NCBI GenBank assembly: GCA_022564385.1
Contig: JADFLN010000005.1
Location: 1-29,263 of the forward strand
DNA: 29,263 bases
Direction of reading: 5' to 3'
From: Nitrososphaerota archaeon
GTDB lineage: Archaea > Thermoproteota > Nitrososphaeria > Nitrososphaerales > Nitrosopumilaceae
A model generated the notes under the pieces. The model made no database searches. It was not told the origin of the DNA and saw only the letters and a list, made by a program, of their open reading frames with translations. The position numbers were made by a program, and so were the translations under genes. Position 1 is the first letter of the stretch, and each line of letters starts with the position of its first letter. Below, piece by piece: positions 1 through 6,212 of the stretch.

Positions 1-634
1 ATGCAATTCCAATGTTTTTCCCATATCCAGTTAATGCTTCAATTTGTTCTTCTGTTGCATTTGCAATAATTGCACCTGTTCTAGCTGCAACTTCAAATGC
101 TGTTGCTGTCTTGTATTCAATTACTTTGAGATAATCCGTAAATGTTACATCTTCACTAGTTTCTAATCTACTTTCAATCATTTCTCCCTCGCTCATCAAC
201 ATAGCAGTAGTAGCCAAATCTTTTGTAATCCTGGGGTTATCTAACCTAGAAGATATTGCAAGAATTAATCCTAAAACAAAGTCTCCTGTAAGGACACTGG
301 TATTGTATCCATATTTGATATGGAATGGATCTTTTTGCCTCCTCATAGTTTCATTATCAATAATGTCATCATGGATGATTGATTCCATATGTAAAAACTC
401 AATAGCGCAAGATGCTGCAAATGTATTATCATCAATTTTTCCTATGCATTCTGCTGCTAAGGTCAAAATAATAGGCCTAATTCGTTTACCACCCTCTAAA
501 GAATACTTTAGTGGTTCAATAAATTCTGATTCAGAATAAAGATCTAATTCTTTCTCTAAAGCCTGATCAATTTTTTTAATATACTTACCATATGTCTCAA
601 GTAAAGGATTAACCTCAATATTTTTTCTATCCAA
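1..634 (-). CDS. Polyprenyl diphosphate synthase, 3' part cut by the window edge
   Basis: Trans-isoprenyl diphosphate synthase that condenses IPP units onto an allylic diphosphate. About 211 codons are visible. They include the GGKRIRP substrate-binding motif and the first Asp-rich motif HDDIID (about base 375), and the frame runs off the left edge at GYGKNIGIA, just before the second DDxxD. The fifth residue before the first Asp pair is Glu, not the aromatic residue typical of archaeal GGPP synthases. This suggests a product longer than C20, perhaps the side chain of menaquinone (inference). No ATG precedes the conserved part; a TTG at 634 is my choice of start and is uncertain. The gene lies about 40 bases downstream of tRNA-Glu on the same strand and may be read from that promoter. 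A second family member lies at 21685-22665. Confidence 0.85.
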   Translation of the reverse strand, partial: MDRKNIEVNPLLETYGKYIKKIDQALEKELDLYSESEFIEPLKYSLEGGKRIRPIILTLAAECIGKIDDNTFAASCAIEFLHMESIIHDDIIDNETMRRQKDPFHIKYGYNTSVLTGDFVLGLILAISSRLDNPRITKDLATTAMLMSEGEMIESRLETSEDVTFTDYLKVIEYKTATAFEVAARTGAIIANATEEQIEALTGYGKNIGIA

Positions 635-675
635 AATGGCCTGATCAAAAAACTTTGTTATAAGTAAATAAATCT

Positions 676-769
676 TGGTGCTCCAGCCGGGATTTTCATC
701 ATTTGATTTTGAACCCGGGATCTCTGCCTTGAAAGGGCAGAATGCTTGACCGGTCTACACCACTGGAAC
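676..769 (-). tRNA. tRNA-Glu(TTC) with a 15-base intron in the T loop
   Basis: The seven acceptor pairs GTTCCAG/CTGGAGC (763-769 with 680-686) close with one G-T. Anticodon stem CTGCC/GGCAG encloses loop CTTTCAA, anticodon TTC. T stem CCGGG/CCCGG is 714-718 with 687-691. The T loop is 22 bases instead of 7. Removing bases 693-707 restores the standard loop TTCAAAT and a 76-base tRNA body. The insert can fold into a bulge-helix-bulge: exon TTCA pairs with intron TGAA (4 bp) and is flanked by 3-base bulges AAA and AAT, and cutting after the second base of each bulge gives exactly this splice (position 59/60). Discriminator A and CCA (676-678) are encoded. The D stem contains two G-T pairs. Archaeal tRNA splicing endonuclease is known to process such non-canonical introns. 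Confidence 0.9.
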
Positions 770-790
770 CCAAGAAAATTCAGTATTTTG

Positions 791-800
791 TCCATAAAAT
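791..800 (-). promoter_or_regulatory. Likely TATA box of tRNA-Glu
   Basis: On the minus strand this reads ATTTTATGGA, centred about 27 bases before the first base of tRNA-Glu (769). That is the usual archaeal TATA-to-start distance. Assigned by eye from position and composition only. Confidence 0.4.
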
Positions 801-848
801 CTTTTGTAAACCACAAAGATTTTTTATTGGCAGATTTGGAGATGAAAC

Positions 849-1481
849 ATGAATATTATAAAAAGAATTGATACAATGATTGAGGAAAGAAGTTTACTAA
901 AACATCCCTTCTATCAGATGTGGTCTGATGGAAAACTGACACAAGAATCTTTAGCAGGTTATTCTAAAGAATATTTTCAACTTGTAAAAGCGGTTCCATC
1001 TTTTATGGCTCCCATAATTGACAAAGCACCTGATTCAGTAATTAATGAATTAATTGCAAACCAACAAGAAGAATCGGATCATGTAAACCCATGGATTAAC
1101 TTTGTAGGAGAACTTGGTATATCTGAAGACGAACTAACTCATTACACTGGATTAATCAAAACCAGAAAAGCTGTGTCTGATTTGAATGAATTAATGAATA
1201 CCTATGAAGGCGGTGCATGTGCAATGTATGCTTTTGAAAAAGAAATTCCCAAAATTAGTCAAACAAAACTTGACGGATTAGCAAAATTCTATGGAATCAC
1301 TAACGATGAAGCTACAGAATACTTTAAACTTCATACTGAAGCTGATATACGACATACTGCATCATGGAGAAATATTCTAGAAAAATCTTTAACTGATTCA
1401 AACAACCTGATTGAAATTGCAGATAAATCTATTTCTGCACAAAACTTGTTGCTTGATAGTTGTTATGAAGAATATTGTTAA
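849..1481 (+). CDS. CADD/PqqC-like dinuclear-metal oxygenase (TenA/haem-oxygenase fold)
   Basis: A 210-residue all-helical protein of the TenA/PqqC/CADD superfamily. The start HPFYQMW (19-25), followed by a KLTQESLAGYSKEYF-type helix, is typical of the CADD branch. Candidate metal ligands are Glu74/75, His78, Glu130, His162, Asp166 and His169, with the last three in an HxxxDxxH pattern. CADD and its Nitrosomonas homologue make p-aminobenzoate for folate-like cofactors using a protein tyrosine. Tyr22 sits where that tyrosine would be. A role in making the aryl moiety of a pterin cofactor is therefore the best guess, but TenA-type thiamine salvage or a PqqC-like role is not excluded. GGAG at 838-841 precedes the ATG by 7 bases. 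The gene stands alone, divergent from tRNA-Glu. Confidence 0.75.
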   Translation: MNIIKRIDTMIEERSLLKHPFYQMWSDGKLTQESLAGYSKEYFQLVKAVPSFMAPIIDKAPDSVINELIANQQEESDHVNPWINFVGELGISEDELTHYTGLIKTRKAVSDLNELMNTYEGGACAMYAFEKEIPKISQTKLDGLAKFYGITNDEATEYFKLHTEADIRHTASWRNILEKSLTDSNNLIEIADKSISAQNLLLDSCYEEYC

Positions 1482-1490
1482 TCTCATAAC

Positions 1491-1500
1491 ATTTTATACC
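1491..1500 (+). promoter_or_regulatory. TATA box of tRNA-Met
   Basis: ATTTTATACC is centred about 27 bases before the first base of tRNA-Met (1523), a good match to the archaeal TATA consensus and spacing. Confidence 0.55.
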
Positions 1501-1522
1501 TAAGAAAAAATTCATTTGCTTA

Positions 1523-1596
1523 GGGCCCGTAACTCAGCTTGGTAGAGTAACCGGCTCATAACCGGTGAGCCAAGGGATCGAAGCCCTTCGGGCCCA
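1523..1596 (+). tRNA. tRNA-Met(CAT), probably elongator
   Basis: Acceptor GGGCCCG/CGGGCCC (1523-1529 with 1589-1595), D stem ACTC/GAGT, anticodon stem ACCGG/CCGGT with loop CTCATAA and anticodon CAT at 1557-1559, T stem AAGGG/CCCTT, discriminator A, no encoded CCA. G1:C72 argues against an initiator, which in archaea usually starts with A1:U72. The T loop is ATCGAAG, so position 54 is A instead of the nearly universal T. An Ile tRNA with modified CAT anticodon (agmatidine) cannot be excluded from sequence alone. No intron. Confidence 0.9.
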
Positions 1597-1610
1597 TTTT
1601 AATTCCATTA

Positions 1611-1622
1611 GTTTTAAAATAA
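1611..1622 (+). promoter_or_regulatory. Likely TATA box of the C/D-box sRNA
   Basis: GTTTTAAAATAA is centred about 23 bases before the 5' stem of the guide RNA at 1639, so the RNA could have its own promoter although tRNA-Met ends only 42 bases upstream. Confidence 0.4.
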
Positions 1623-1638
1623 GCAAATCTAAAATTTA

Positions 1639-1705
1639 TTGGCTGCAATGAAGAATCAGAGTTATATCTGAATGATGATTGGAAGGCATTTGTCTGAGCT
1701 GCCAA
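1639..1705 (+). ncRNA. C/D-box sRNA, 2'-O-methylation guide
   Basis: All four boxes are present in order: C box ATGAAGA (1648-1654, one base off RTGATGA), D' box CTGA (1668-1671), C' box ATGATGA (1672-1678, perfect), D box CTGA (1694-1697). The ends pair as TTGGCTGC (1639-1646) with GCTGCCAA (1698-1705), a stem broken only by a T-T pair. This is as expected for a kink-turn with the boxes directly abutting the stem. The guides are 13 bases (1655-1667) and 15 bases (1679-1693). By the D+5 rule they would direct methylation of the target adenosines paired with T1663 and T1689. The targets are unknown to me. D' touches C' with no spacer, which is tight. The gene fills the gap between tRNA-Met and the 3' end of pyrE. 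Confidence 0.75.
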
Positions 1706-1708
1706 AAC

Positions 1709-2314
1709 TCATTTTCCAATTTGATTTTTTATCTTTTCTAAAATATTCTCATCAACAAGATTTTGTTCATATAATATTTCTGTAATTTGTAAAATATTTA
1801 AAATTGAATGCATCTTAACTCCTAATTCAGACAAAGCTTCATCAGCCCCCTCCATTCTATTAACAATTACATATGCATCTTTTATGGAAACATTGACTTG
1901 TTTTAGTGATTTTATTGCATTTACAATTGAACCACCAGTAGTTGCAACATCATCAATCATGATTACTTTCATTCCATCATGAATTTTCCCTTCAACTAAT
2001 TTTGAAGTCCCATGATCTTTTGGTTTACTTCTTACATAGATTAGTGGTTTGATAGTTTCTATAGCTAATGCAGATGCAATCACCAAACCACCTGTTGGTA
2101 CTGAAACAATGGAATCAAATTTGTTAAATCCAATATTCTGTGCAATCTCATTTTCAAGATATTTCACCATTTTTCTGAATTCATGAGGATAACTTGGAAC
2201 TAGCCTTAAATCTACATAGTATGAACTCTTTTTACCACTAGCAAGTGTAAAGTCTCCAAATTTTATTATGTCATTTTGATGCAAAAATGTTGCAAACTCT
2301 TTAACAAATTCCAT
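1709..2314 (-). CDS. pyrE: Orotate phosphoribosyltransferase
   Basis: Joins orotate to PRPP to give OMP in de novo UMP synthesis; cytosolic dimer. Evidence: 201 residues, the family's usual length; FTLASGKKSSYYVDLR near residue 22 (orotate side); and the PRPP-binding loop VIMIDDVATTGGS near residue 117. No decarboxylase (PyrF) domain is fused. The gene is divergent from the LarA-like gene with a 50-base AT-rich gap, and convergent with the C/D sRNA, whose 3' end is 3 bases from the stop codon. Confidence 0.95.
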   Translation of the reverse strand: MEFVKEFATFLHQNDIIKFGDFTLASGKKSSYYVDLRLVPSYPHEFRKMVKYLENEIAQNIGFNKFDSIVSVPTGGLVIASALAIETIKPLIYVRSKPKDHGTSKLVEGKIHDGMKVIMIDDVATTGGSIVNAIKSLKQVNVSIKDAYVIVNRMEGADEALSELGVKMHSILNILQITEILYEQNLVDENILEKIKNQIGK

Positions 2315-2364
2315 ACCAAAATTTACTACACTGGATTTATTTTAGTTTGTATTATGTATGAATT

Positions 2365-3447
2365 ATGCCTGAAATCTGGTTAAATTATGGAATTACAGAC
2401 GTTGTTTTAGATATAAGAGCAGAGAATTTAGAGCAAAAAATTGATTCTGAAGGAAAAATTTTGGAAGATTCAATGATTAATGAAAAACTCAACGTACTTG
2501 ATTTGTCAAAACCAATGGAACTTGTAGTTTTGCATAATTCAAAATCTATTCAAAAAATCATTTCATCATTGTTTATTTTATGTGAGCAAAAATCAAAACC
2601 ATTTCCAAAAATTTTAGCGGATAAAAAAATTCTGAACTTAATTAAATCAGGATTACCTGAAGGAAGCTCAATTAATGAATTTGATGATATCGAATTTTTA
2701 AATTCTAATCTTGTATTTATGGCTGAAATGGAATTTGATGGACTGTTTGGTTATGAAACCATTTCAACTCGTTTGATCAAAAAATTTGGTCTAGAATTTA
2801 TGCTTGCAGCATATGCAAAAAGACAAGGAAATCTTCCTACACCTGGACAATATCCTGAAAGTTTGGAAGAAGCAAAAAAATTCACTAATAATTTTGAAAT
2901 TCAGGGAATAGAAATAGTTGCAAATTCTGAGGGCATAATTGATTTTTCTATAGGTCATCCTTCAGAAACTCTTTCTGCAACAAAAATTATGGAATCACAT
3001 TCAATCAAAGATGTAGGTCAACACAAAACAATGATAATTAGTACTGGTAAAGATGCAAGTAATGAAAATCTCGGAAAATCTTTCTCCTCACTTTGGAATT
3101 GTTCAAATGCTATCAAAAAAGATGGCCTTGCTATTTTGGTAGCTGAATGTAAAGGTGGTTTAGGTTCTGATGCAATTCAACAATACATTGAAAATAGATT
3201 AACTTTAGAACAACTTCACAATCCTACCAAATACATTAGTGGAATGGAAGATCTATTATTTCTTTCAGAAGTTCAAAAGAATTTTCAAATTAGTTTAGTT
3301 TCAATTCTTCCAGAATTTTATGCTAAAAAACTTAACATGATTTCTTTGCAAGGCATAAAGCATTCTTTGGACTATATTCTAAAAACCCAAGGTGCAAAAC
3401 AAAAGGTTGTTGTAGTTACCGATGGTGCTAGACTTTTACTACGATAA
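2365..3447 (+). CDS. Divergent LarA-like (DUF2088-type) protein
   Basis: A 360-residue soluble protein. Its start (IWLNYGITDVVLDIRAENL) matches the N-terminal strand pattern of LarA, the nickel-pincer lactate racemase family. The segment DGLAILVAECKGGLGSD (about 251-267) matches LarA's C-terminal domain. In between it is poorly conserved: the LarA motif carrying catalytic histidines (GxHR-type) and the cofactor-binding lysine are not evident. It may therefore be a non-racemase relative or act on another 2-hydroxy acid. No larB, larC or larE lies nearby. Its last 9 bases overlap the convergent protease gene. The call rests on remembered family patterns; 'conserved hypothetical' is the fallback. 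Confidence 0.55.
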   Translation: MPEIWLNYGITDVVLDIRAENLEQKIDSEGKILEDSMINEKLNVLDLSKPMELVVLHNSKSIQKIISSLFILCEQKSKPFPKILADKKILNLIKSGLPEGSSINEFDDIEFLNSNLVFMAEMEFDGLFGYETISTRLIKKFGLEFMLAAYAKRQGNLPTPGQYPESLEEAKKFTNNFEIQGIEIVANSEGIIDFSIGHPSETLSATKIMESHSIKDVGQHKTMIISTGKDASNENLGKSFSSLWNCSNAIKKDGLAILVAECKGGLGSDAIQQYIENRLTLEQLHNPTKYISGMEDLLFLSEVQKNFQISLVSILPEFYAKKLNMISLQGIKHSLDYILKTQGAKQKVVVVTDGARLLLR

Positions 3448-4569
3448 AATACTTGACCAAAAACCTGATGGTAATGGTGCGCATAAAATTGCTAATATTA
3501 TGATTCCAATATATGCAAATTTTCTGTTTCTTGAAAGTGGTGAAACATCATCTAATGTGGATGCACTAGGATTTCTTGAACTCATAATGAAAATTAATAT
3601 TGCCATTAACCAATAATTTAACAAAACAAGAACTAGCATACTTCCATAAGTTGCATATCTGTGCATCTTTGAACTAAGTAATGTTCTTGCCATATGTCCT
3701 CCATCTAATTGCCATGCTGGCAACAAATTCAAAAATGTAATTAAAAATCCAATCCAAGCTGCAAACATAATGGGAGTCATGATTACTTGATGTCCATCTC
3801 CTCCCTTACCGAACATTGCTAAACTTAGAGTCATTAACAATGGTTCTCCTTGATTCCATTCCATCAATCTAGATTCAGCAAATAATTTTGCAGCAATCTC
3901 TTGATCTAAAACTGGTGCAGTATATGCTCCATAAATTGAAACAATTATTGCAATTACTAATCCTGCAATTGGACCTGCAATAGCAACATCAAATAAAATT
4001 TCTCGATTAATAGTTAATCCTTTTGCTTGGATAAATGCACCAAATGTTGGAATGCCAATTATGGGTAATCCTGGAAGAAAGTAGGGCCAGGTTGTTTTTA
4101 GTTTGTGTACTTTAGCAGCAACAATGTGACCAAGTTCGTGAATTCCTAAAATTCCTAATAATGATAATGTGTAGATTCCTGCCATTTCTAGTGGATCCCC
4201 AATCTCTATAATTGAATTTGTTTTAGATGTTCTATAGTATCCATCAATCATCACAAATGTAATGACAATTGCAAACAAAATTCGTGGAGTCCATGCAGTA
4301 CTTAACCACTTTCTTTGTTTTTTTGGAGTAAATTTTTGAATGATGATATATCTTGCACCATTTATCTCTGTTAATTTACAAACATAACTCATATTTTCTA
4401 ACTTTCTTGCTAAATCTACAAACCTTAATTTAAATTTCAAATCCTCAATTCTAAATTTTAATGAAAATTCTGATTTTGAAAAATCACTGACCTCAAATAT
4501 AGAATTTACGAATAAAATAATGTCTTCTTGTGAATATTCTTCCATCTTTTTAAGACTAAATCTTTCCAT
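3439..4569 (-). CDS. Site-2 protease family (M50) membrane zinc metalloprotease
   Basis: An intramembrane protease that cleaves membrane-anchored substrates; the substrate here is unknown. It has 376 residues: a soluble N-terminal part (1-90), a membrane segment near 97-110, zinc motif HELGH at 144-148 inside a hydrophobic helix, several further membrane segments, the third-ligand motif NLLPAWQLDGG (281-291), and two C-terminal membrane segments. No PDZ or CBS domain is visible. The N-terminal module has no motif I recognise. It overlaps the convergent LarA-like gene by 9 bases and diverges from the acetyltransferase gene at 4620 across a 50-base promoter region. Confidence 0.85.
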   Translation of the reverse strand: MERFSLKKMEEYSQEDIILFVNSIFEVSDFSKSEFSLKFRIEDLKFKLRFVDLARKLENMSYVCKLTEINGARYIIIQKFTPKKQRKWLSTAWTPRILFAIVITFVMIDGYYRTSKTNSIIEIGDPLEMAGIYTLSLLGILGIHELGHIVAAKVHKLKTTWPYFLPGLPIIGIPTFGAFIQAKGLTINREILFDVAIAGPIAGLVIAIIVSIYGAYTAPVLDQEIAAKLFAESRLMEWNQGEPLLMTLSLAMFGKGGDGHQVIMTPIMFAAWIGFLITFLNLLPAWQLDGGHMARTLLSSKMHRYATYGSMLVLVLLNYWLMAILIFIMSSRNPSASTLDDVSPLSRNRKFAYIGIIILAILCAPLPSGFWSSILS

Positions 4570-4582
4570 TAAATGGTTTTCT

Positions 4583-4597
4583 AGTTTAAAATTAAAT
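4583..4597. promoter_or_regulatory. Divergent AT-rich promoter region between protease and Ard1-like genes
   Basis: AGTTTAAAATTAAAT is about 25 bases from both the ATG at 4620 (+) and the ATG at 4569 (-). One near-symmetrical TATA-like element could thus serve both genes, giving leaderless or very short-leader messages. No Shine-Dalgarno sequence precedes either ATG. Confidence 0.4.
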
Positions 4598-4619
4598 ATC
4601 GATATACATATCCTATATC

Positions 4620-5117
4620 ATGCAAGTAATTCTTAGACAATCAGGTGATTGCAATATTAGACGAGCAGAACCAAGCGATCTAATTCCAGTAATGGAAATT
4701 AATTTAAAAACACTTCCTGAACACTATTCTGATTATTTCTATGAAAGCTTACTTGCAGAAATTCCTGAGGCATTTATAGTTGCAGAAATTGGAGGAAAAC
4801 ATGTTGGTTATATTATGTGTAAAACTGAATATGGGTTTTCAAATTTTAAGAAACTGGGCTTTGTCAAAAAAGGTCATGTAGTATCTATTGCAGTTCTTGA
4901 TGATTATAGAAAGAAAGGAATAGGGAGAATACTTGTCGAAGAATCGGTAAAGGGCATGAAATTAAAAAGATGTGATGAATTTCACTTGGAAGTACGATGT
5001 AGCAATAATGATGCTGTTCGATTATATGAAAAACTTGGATTTGTTATTAGACAACAACTAAATGCCTATTATCGTGATGGCGAAGATGCATATCTCATGG
5101 CAATTGAATTAGATTAG
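4620..5117 (+). CDS. Ard1/RimI-like protein N-alpha-acetyltransferase
   Basis: GNAT enzyme that acetylates protein N-termini with acetyl-CoA; very similar in pattern to crenarchaeal Ard1. Key signs in 165 residues: NLKTLPEHYSDYF (about 28-40), GFSNFKKLGFVKKGHVVSIAVL (about 64-85), the acetyl-CoA loop YRKKGIGRIL, LEVRCSNNDAVRLYEKLGF, and YYRDGEDAYLMA at the end. All are hallmarks of the archaeal Nat family. The ATG at 4620 is first in frame and about 25 bases after a TATA-like element, consistent with a leaderless message. A small membrane protein follows 38 bases later. Confidence 0.9.
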   Translation: MQVILRQSGDCNIRRAEPSDLIPVMEINLKTLPEHYSDYFYESLLAEIPEAFIVAEIGGKHVGYIMCKTEYGFSNFKKLGFVKKGHVVSIAVLDDYRKKGIGRILVEESVKGMKLKRCDEFHLEVRCSNNDAVRLYEKLGFVIRQQLNAYYRDGEDAYLMAIELD

Positions 5118-5155
5118 TTCAAACCAATAAATAACTCACGAAAAAATTCTTCATA

Positions 5156-5374
5156 ATGAACAAGCGTAAAGGAACTGGCATTAGCATTTTTGTACTTTGT
5201 ATTGGTGGATTTTTTCTTTATGCATACTTATTGATGCTTTCCGAATGGAGTCCTATTATATTACAATTATCTGTGTTGATGATTGTAGGAGGAATACTTG
5301 GAGTAGTTGCATGGATTGGATATGTTATGGCAACAACAAAATCTTCGTCTGCATCAATCACATCAGACAATTAA
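5156..5374 (+). CDS. Small two-helix membrane protein, unknown function
   Basis: 72 residues with two clear hydrophobic helices (about 9-28 and 35-59), a basic start (MNKRKGTG) and a polar Ser/Thr-rich tail. By the positive-inside rule the N-terminus is probably cytoplasmic. I do not recognise the family. It is downstream of the Ard1-like gene and ends 1 base from the stop of the convergent Trm5-like gene. A second open frame over the same bases (5197-5409) has no such organisation. Confidence 0.65.
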   Translation: MNKRKGTGISIFVLCIGGFFLYAYLLMLSEWSPIILQLSVLMIVGGILGVVAWIGYVMATTKSSSASITSDN

Positions 5375-5375
5375 T

Positions 5376-6212
5376 CTATTTTGAAATTTTTACATCTACT
5401 ACTGTTTGATAATACCTGGGGCCTACTGCTCTGACAATTTTTGAACCTAGAATTTCTGATTCCACTGAGGTAACTTGAAAATAATGTTCTTCTGAAAGTT
5501 TTCCTGCCTCTGATTTTTTGTCCGCATGAATATGTGAATAATAATGAATAATGCCTCCATTTTTGGTTGTATTAATTGCAGATTCTAAAAATTCATCAGA
5601 TCTTTCAGGTAACAACATCAATGTTCTATCAGATTTGTTAATTAATAGTTCTTTGATAATTTTTGATGTATCACCATTTATCGAAATCACCTTACCAGCA
5701 AGTTTGTTTAATTTAATATTTTTCTCACACAACTTTGATGCAACTGGATTGATGTCAATGCTATAAACAGTACATTTTTTCTTTTTTGCAGCCATTATTG
5801 AAAACATTCCTACTCCTGCAAACATATTGGTAATTATCTCACCATTTTGAATCAAATTTCCAATTCTTTCCCTCTCTGTAGAAAGTCTAGGTGAAAAAAA
5901 TGCATTTTCAACATCCACTAAAAATTTACAGCCAAATTCCTTGTATTCTGTTTCAGTATTATCTTCTCCTGCAAGAATCTCTAGGTTTCTTATACGAAAA
6001 TCTCCTTCTACATCTGATGCCTGATAAAAAACACTTCTAGCAATTTTTACCTTATTTAGTAAAGTTTCACCAATGATTTTTTTCTTTGATAAAAGAGAAT
6101 TAGGAATTCTTACAATTATAATATTTCCAATTTGATCAAATGCTGATATTAATTCATCACTTTCTTTTGATGTGAGAGTACTTTCCAATGCTTTTTTTAA
6201 CATTCGAGTCAA
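5376..6212 (-). CDS. Trm5-like class I methyltransferase (tRNA m1G37 family)
   Basis: Trm5 proteins methylate G37 next to the anticodon. Evidence in 278 residues: the Trm5-typical TEYKEFGCKFLVDVENAFFSPRLSTERERI (about 88-117), SAM motif I ITNMFAGVGMFSI (127-139), acidic motif VYSIDINPVA (149-158), GGIIHYYSHIH (219-229), and the late VRAVGPRYYQTVVDVKI. Where Trm5 usually has the base-binding motif NLP, this protein has LLP (200-202), so the Asn is missing. It could be a Trm5 paralogue with altered specificity or a tolerated change. The start overlaps the stop of the ABCE1 gene as ATGA, so the two are co-translated. Confidence 0.8.
   Translation of the reverse strand: MTRMLKKALESTLTSKESDELISAFDQIGNIIIVRIPNSLLSKKKIIGETLLNKVKIARSVFYQASDVEGDFRIRNLEILAGEDNTETEYKEFGCKFLVDVENAFFSPRLSTERERIGNLIQNGEIITNMFAGVGMFSIMAAKKKKCTVYSIDINPVASKLCEKNIKLNKLAGKVISINGDTSKIIKELLINKSDRTLMLLPERSDEFLESAINTTKNGGIIHYYSHIHADKKSEAGKLSEEHYFQVTSVESEILGSKIVRAVGPRYYQTVVDVKISK

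Noticed and set aside
676..769. tRNA-Glu as a degenerate pseudogene because of its large T loop
   Set aside because: Every stem is intact, the insert forms a bulge-helix-bulge, and splicing restores a consensus loop.
3422..3616. 64-residue frame on + across the larA-like/protease junction
   Set aside because: It covers the antisense of the protease C-terminus and adds nothing recognisable.
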